This document shows, piece after piece, positions 5,256 to 5,635 of a stretch of DNA of 5,635 nt. Origin of the DNA: a bacterium. Its GTDB lineage: Bacteria; Verrucomicrobiota; Verrucomicrobiae; Opitutales; Opitutaceae. A model generated the notes under the pieces. It searched no databases, was not told the origin of the DNA, and saw only the letters and a list, made by a program, of their open reading frames with translations. Where the stretch lies: NCBI GenBank assembly GCA_021780625.1, contig JAJXYI010000361.1, positions 1-5,635 of the forward strand, given 5' to 3'. Position 1 is the stretch's first letter. Every line of letters begins with the position of its first letter. The translations under genes and the position numbers were made by a program.

Positions 5256-5635
5256 GCGCCGCCTCCCGTCCCGCCCACGGCGCGGATCAGCCGAAGCGTC
5301 TCCGCCACCACACGGGTCCCGTTCTCATGTGAAAAGATCGCGTTTCCCGCTTCGTAGTCGCCCCGGGCCGCGGACTCGGCGGTGACGATGTACCCCTGCA
5401 GCTCGCCGTTCGCCATCGTGATGACGTGACTCGACGGCTCCGACGCCTTCAACGCCAGCGCGTACTCCACGAAAAATTCTCCGGGCCACGTCGCAAAGAT
5501 CCGCGACCCGAGCCGTACCACCTGGATCTCGGCCGGTGAACACGCGGCCACTGCAGCTTCAATCCGGCCGTCGGCCGCCGCACGCGTCAGTTCGACCGTC
5601 TCCTCCGCTCCGAACAGGTCGCACTCGGCCGTCCT
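5252..5635 (-). CDS. Neutral/alkaline ceramidase-like protein, C-terminal fragment (5' end outside window)
   Basis: The last 127 residues are visible and the frame is open to the window edge. 'CDLFGAEETVELTRAAADG' leads into 'EIQVVRLGSRIFATWPGEFFVEYALALK', then 'SHVITMANGELQGYIVTAESAARGDYEAG', then an acidic/hydrophobic helix 'GTRVVAETLRLIRAVGG'. The order strand-'PGE.FVE'-'ANG...GYI.T'-'G.YE' matches the end of the catalytic domain of neutral/alkaline non-lysosomal ceramidases (PF04734). The chain stops soon after it, so the C-terminal Ig-like domain of classical ceramidases appears absent. The zinc-binding and nucleophile regions lie outside the window, so catalytic competence cannot be judged. 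Many bacterial members of this family sit in sugar-utilisation loci and have no proven ceramidase activity. Coupling to a carbohydrate kinase fits that and suggests a glycoconjugate or sugar-derived substrate, but this is inference. Confidence 0.8.
   Translation of the reverse strand, partial: RTAECDLFGAEETVELTRAAADGRIEAAVAACSPAEIQVVRLGSRIFATWPGEFFVEYALALKASEPSSHVITMANGELQGYIVTAESAARGDYEAGNAIFSHENGTRVVAETLRLIRAVGGTGGGA
5262..5267 (-). promoter_or_regulatory. Ribosome binding site for the FGGY kinase
   Basis: GGGAGG on the minus strand sits six bases before the kinase ATG at 5255, inside the 3' end of the ceramidase-like gene. It agrees with the ATGA overlap and confirms the start. The similar site before four-Cys protein A suggests this genome uses Shine-Dalgarno sites at coupled junctions. 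Confidence 0.8.

Noticed and set aside
3876..5357. A very long plus-strand open frame of 493 codons opposite the FGGY kinase
   Set aside because: Its protein is Arg/Pro/His/Gln-rich with no motif, while the opposite strand encodes an unmistakable kinase. It is the usual antisense shadow of a GC-rich gene.

Overview
The window looks like a piece of a GC-rich verrucomicrobial chromosome, most likely Opitutaceae or a close relative. This is inferred from the style of the TonB-dependent receptor (a short N-terminal stretch with an 'SPFxV' motif before the plug), from a ceramidase-like protein next to an FGGY kinase, and from a palindromic intergenic repeat of the 'AACCACAGAG...CTCTGTGGTT' type. 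No rRNA or other taxonomic marker is present, so the assignment is tentative. All five recognisable genes lie on the minus strand, so transcription runs from the right end to the left.

From right to left: (1) 5635-5252, the C-terminal 127 residues of a neutral/alkaline ceramidase-like protein, cut by the window edge. (2) 5255-3894, a complete FGGY-family carbohydrate kinase whose ATG overlaps the ceramidase-like stop by four bases (ATGA). It keeps the phosphate-binding motifs and the catalytic Asp, but seems to lack a block normally found in the C-terminal domain. (3) 3893-3641, a spacer of about 250 bases filled by a composite inverted repeat with nested palindromes. (4) 3640-3116 and (5) 3119-2532, two small proteins, also joined by an ATGA overlap. 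They are diverged paralogs sharing a C-x17-C-x2-C-x23/24-C cysteine pattern, with only a tentative resemblance to the ATC-hydrolase-like family (PF14196).

From 2531 to 1839 there is a 693-base gap with no convincing gene. It must contain the leader of the receptor gene and probably the end of the upstream transcription unit. From 1838 to the left edge runs a TonB-dependent, siderophore-type outer-membrane receptor with a signal peptide, missing its last strands.

The likely functional unit is ceramidase-like protein, sugar kinase and Cys-protein pair, probably a catabolic operon for a carbohydrate or glycoconjugate, with the repeat inserted inside it. The receptor may be a separate gene. The most unusual items are the coupled four-cysteine pair of unknown function, the kinase lacking a C-terminal block, and the repeat island splitting the operon.
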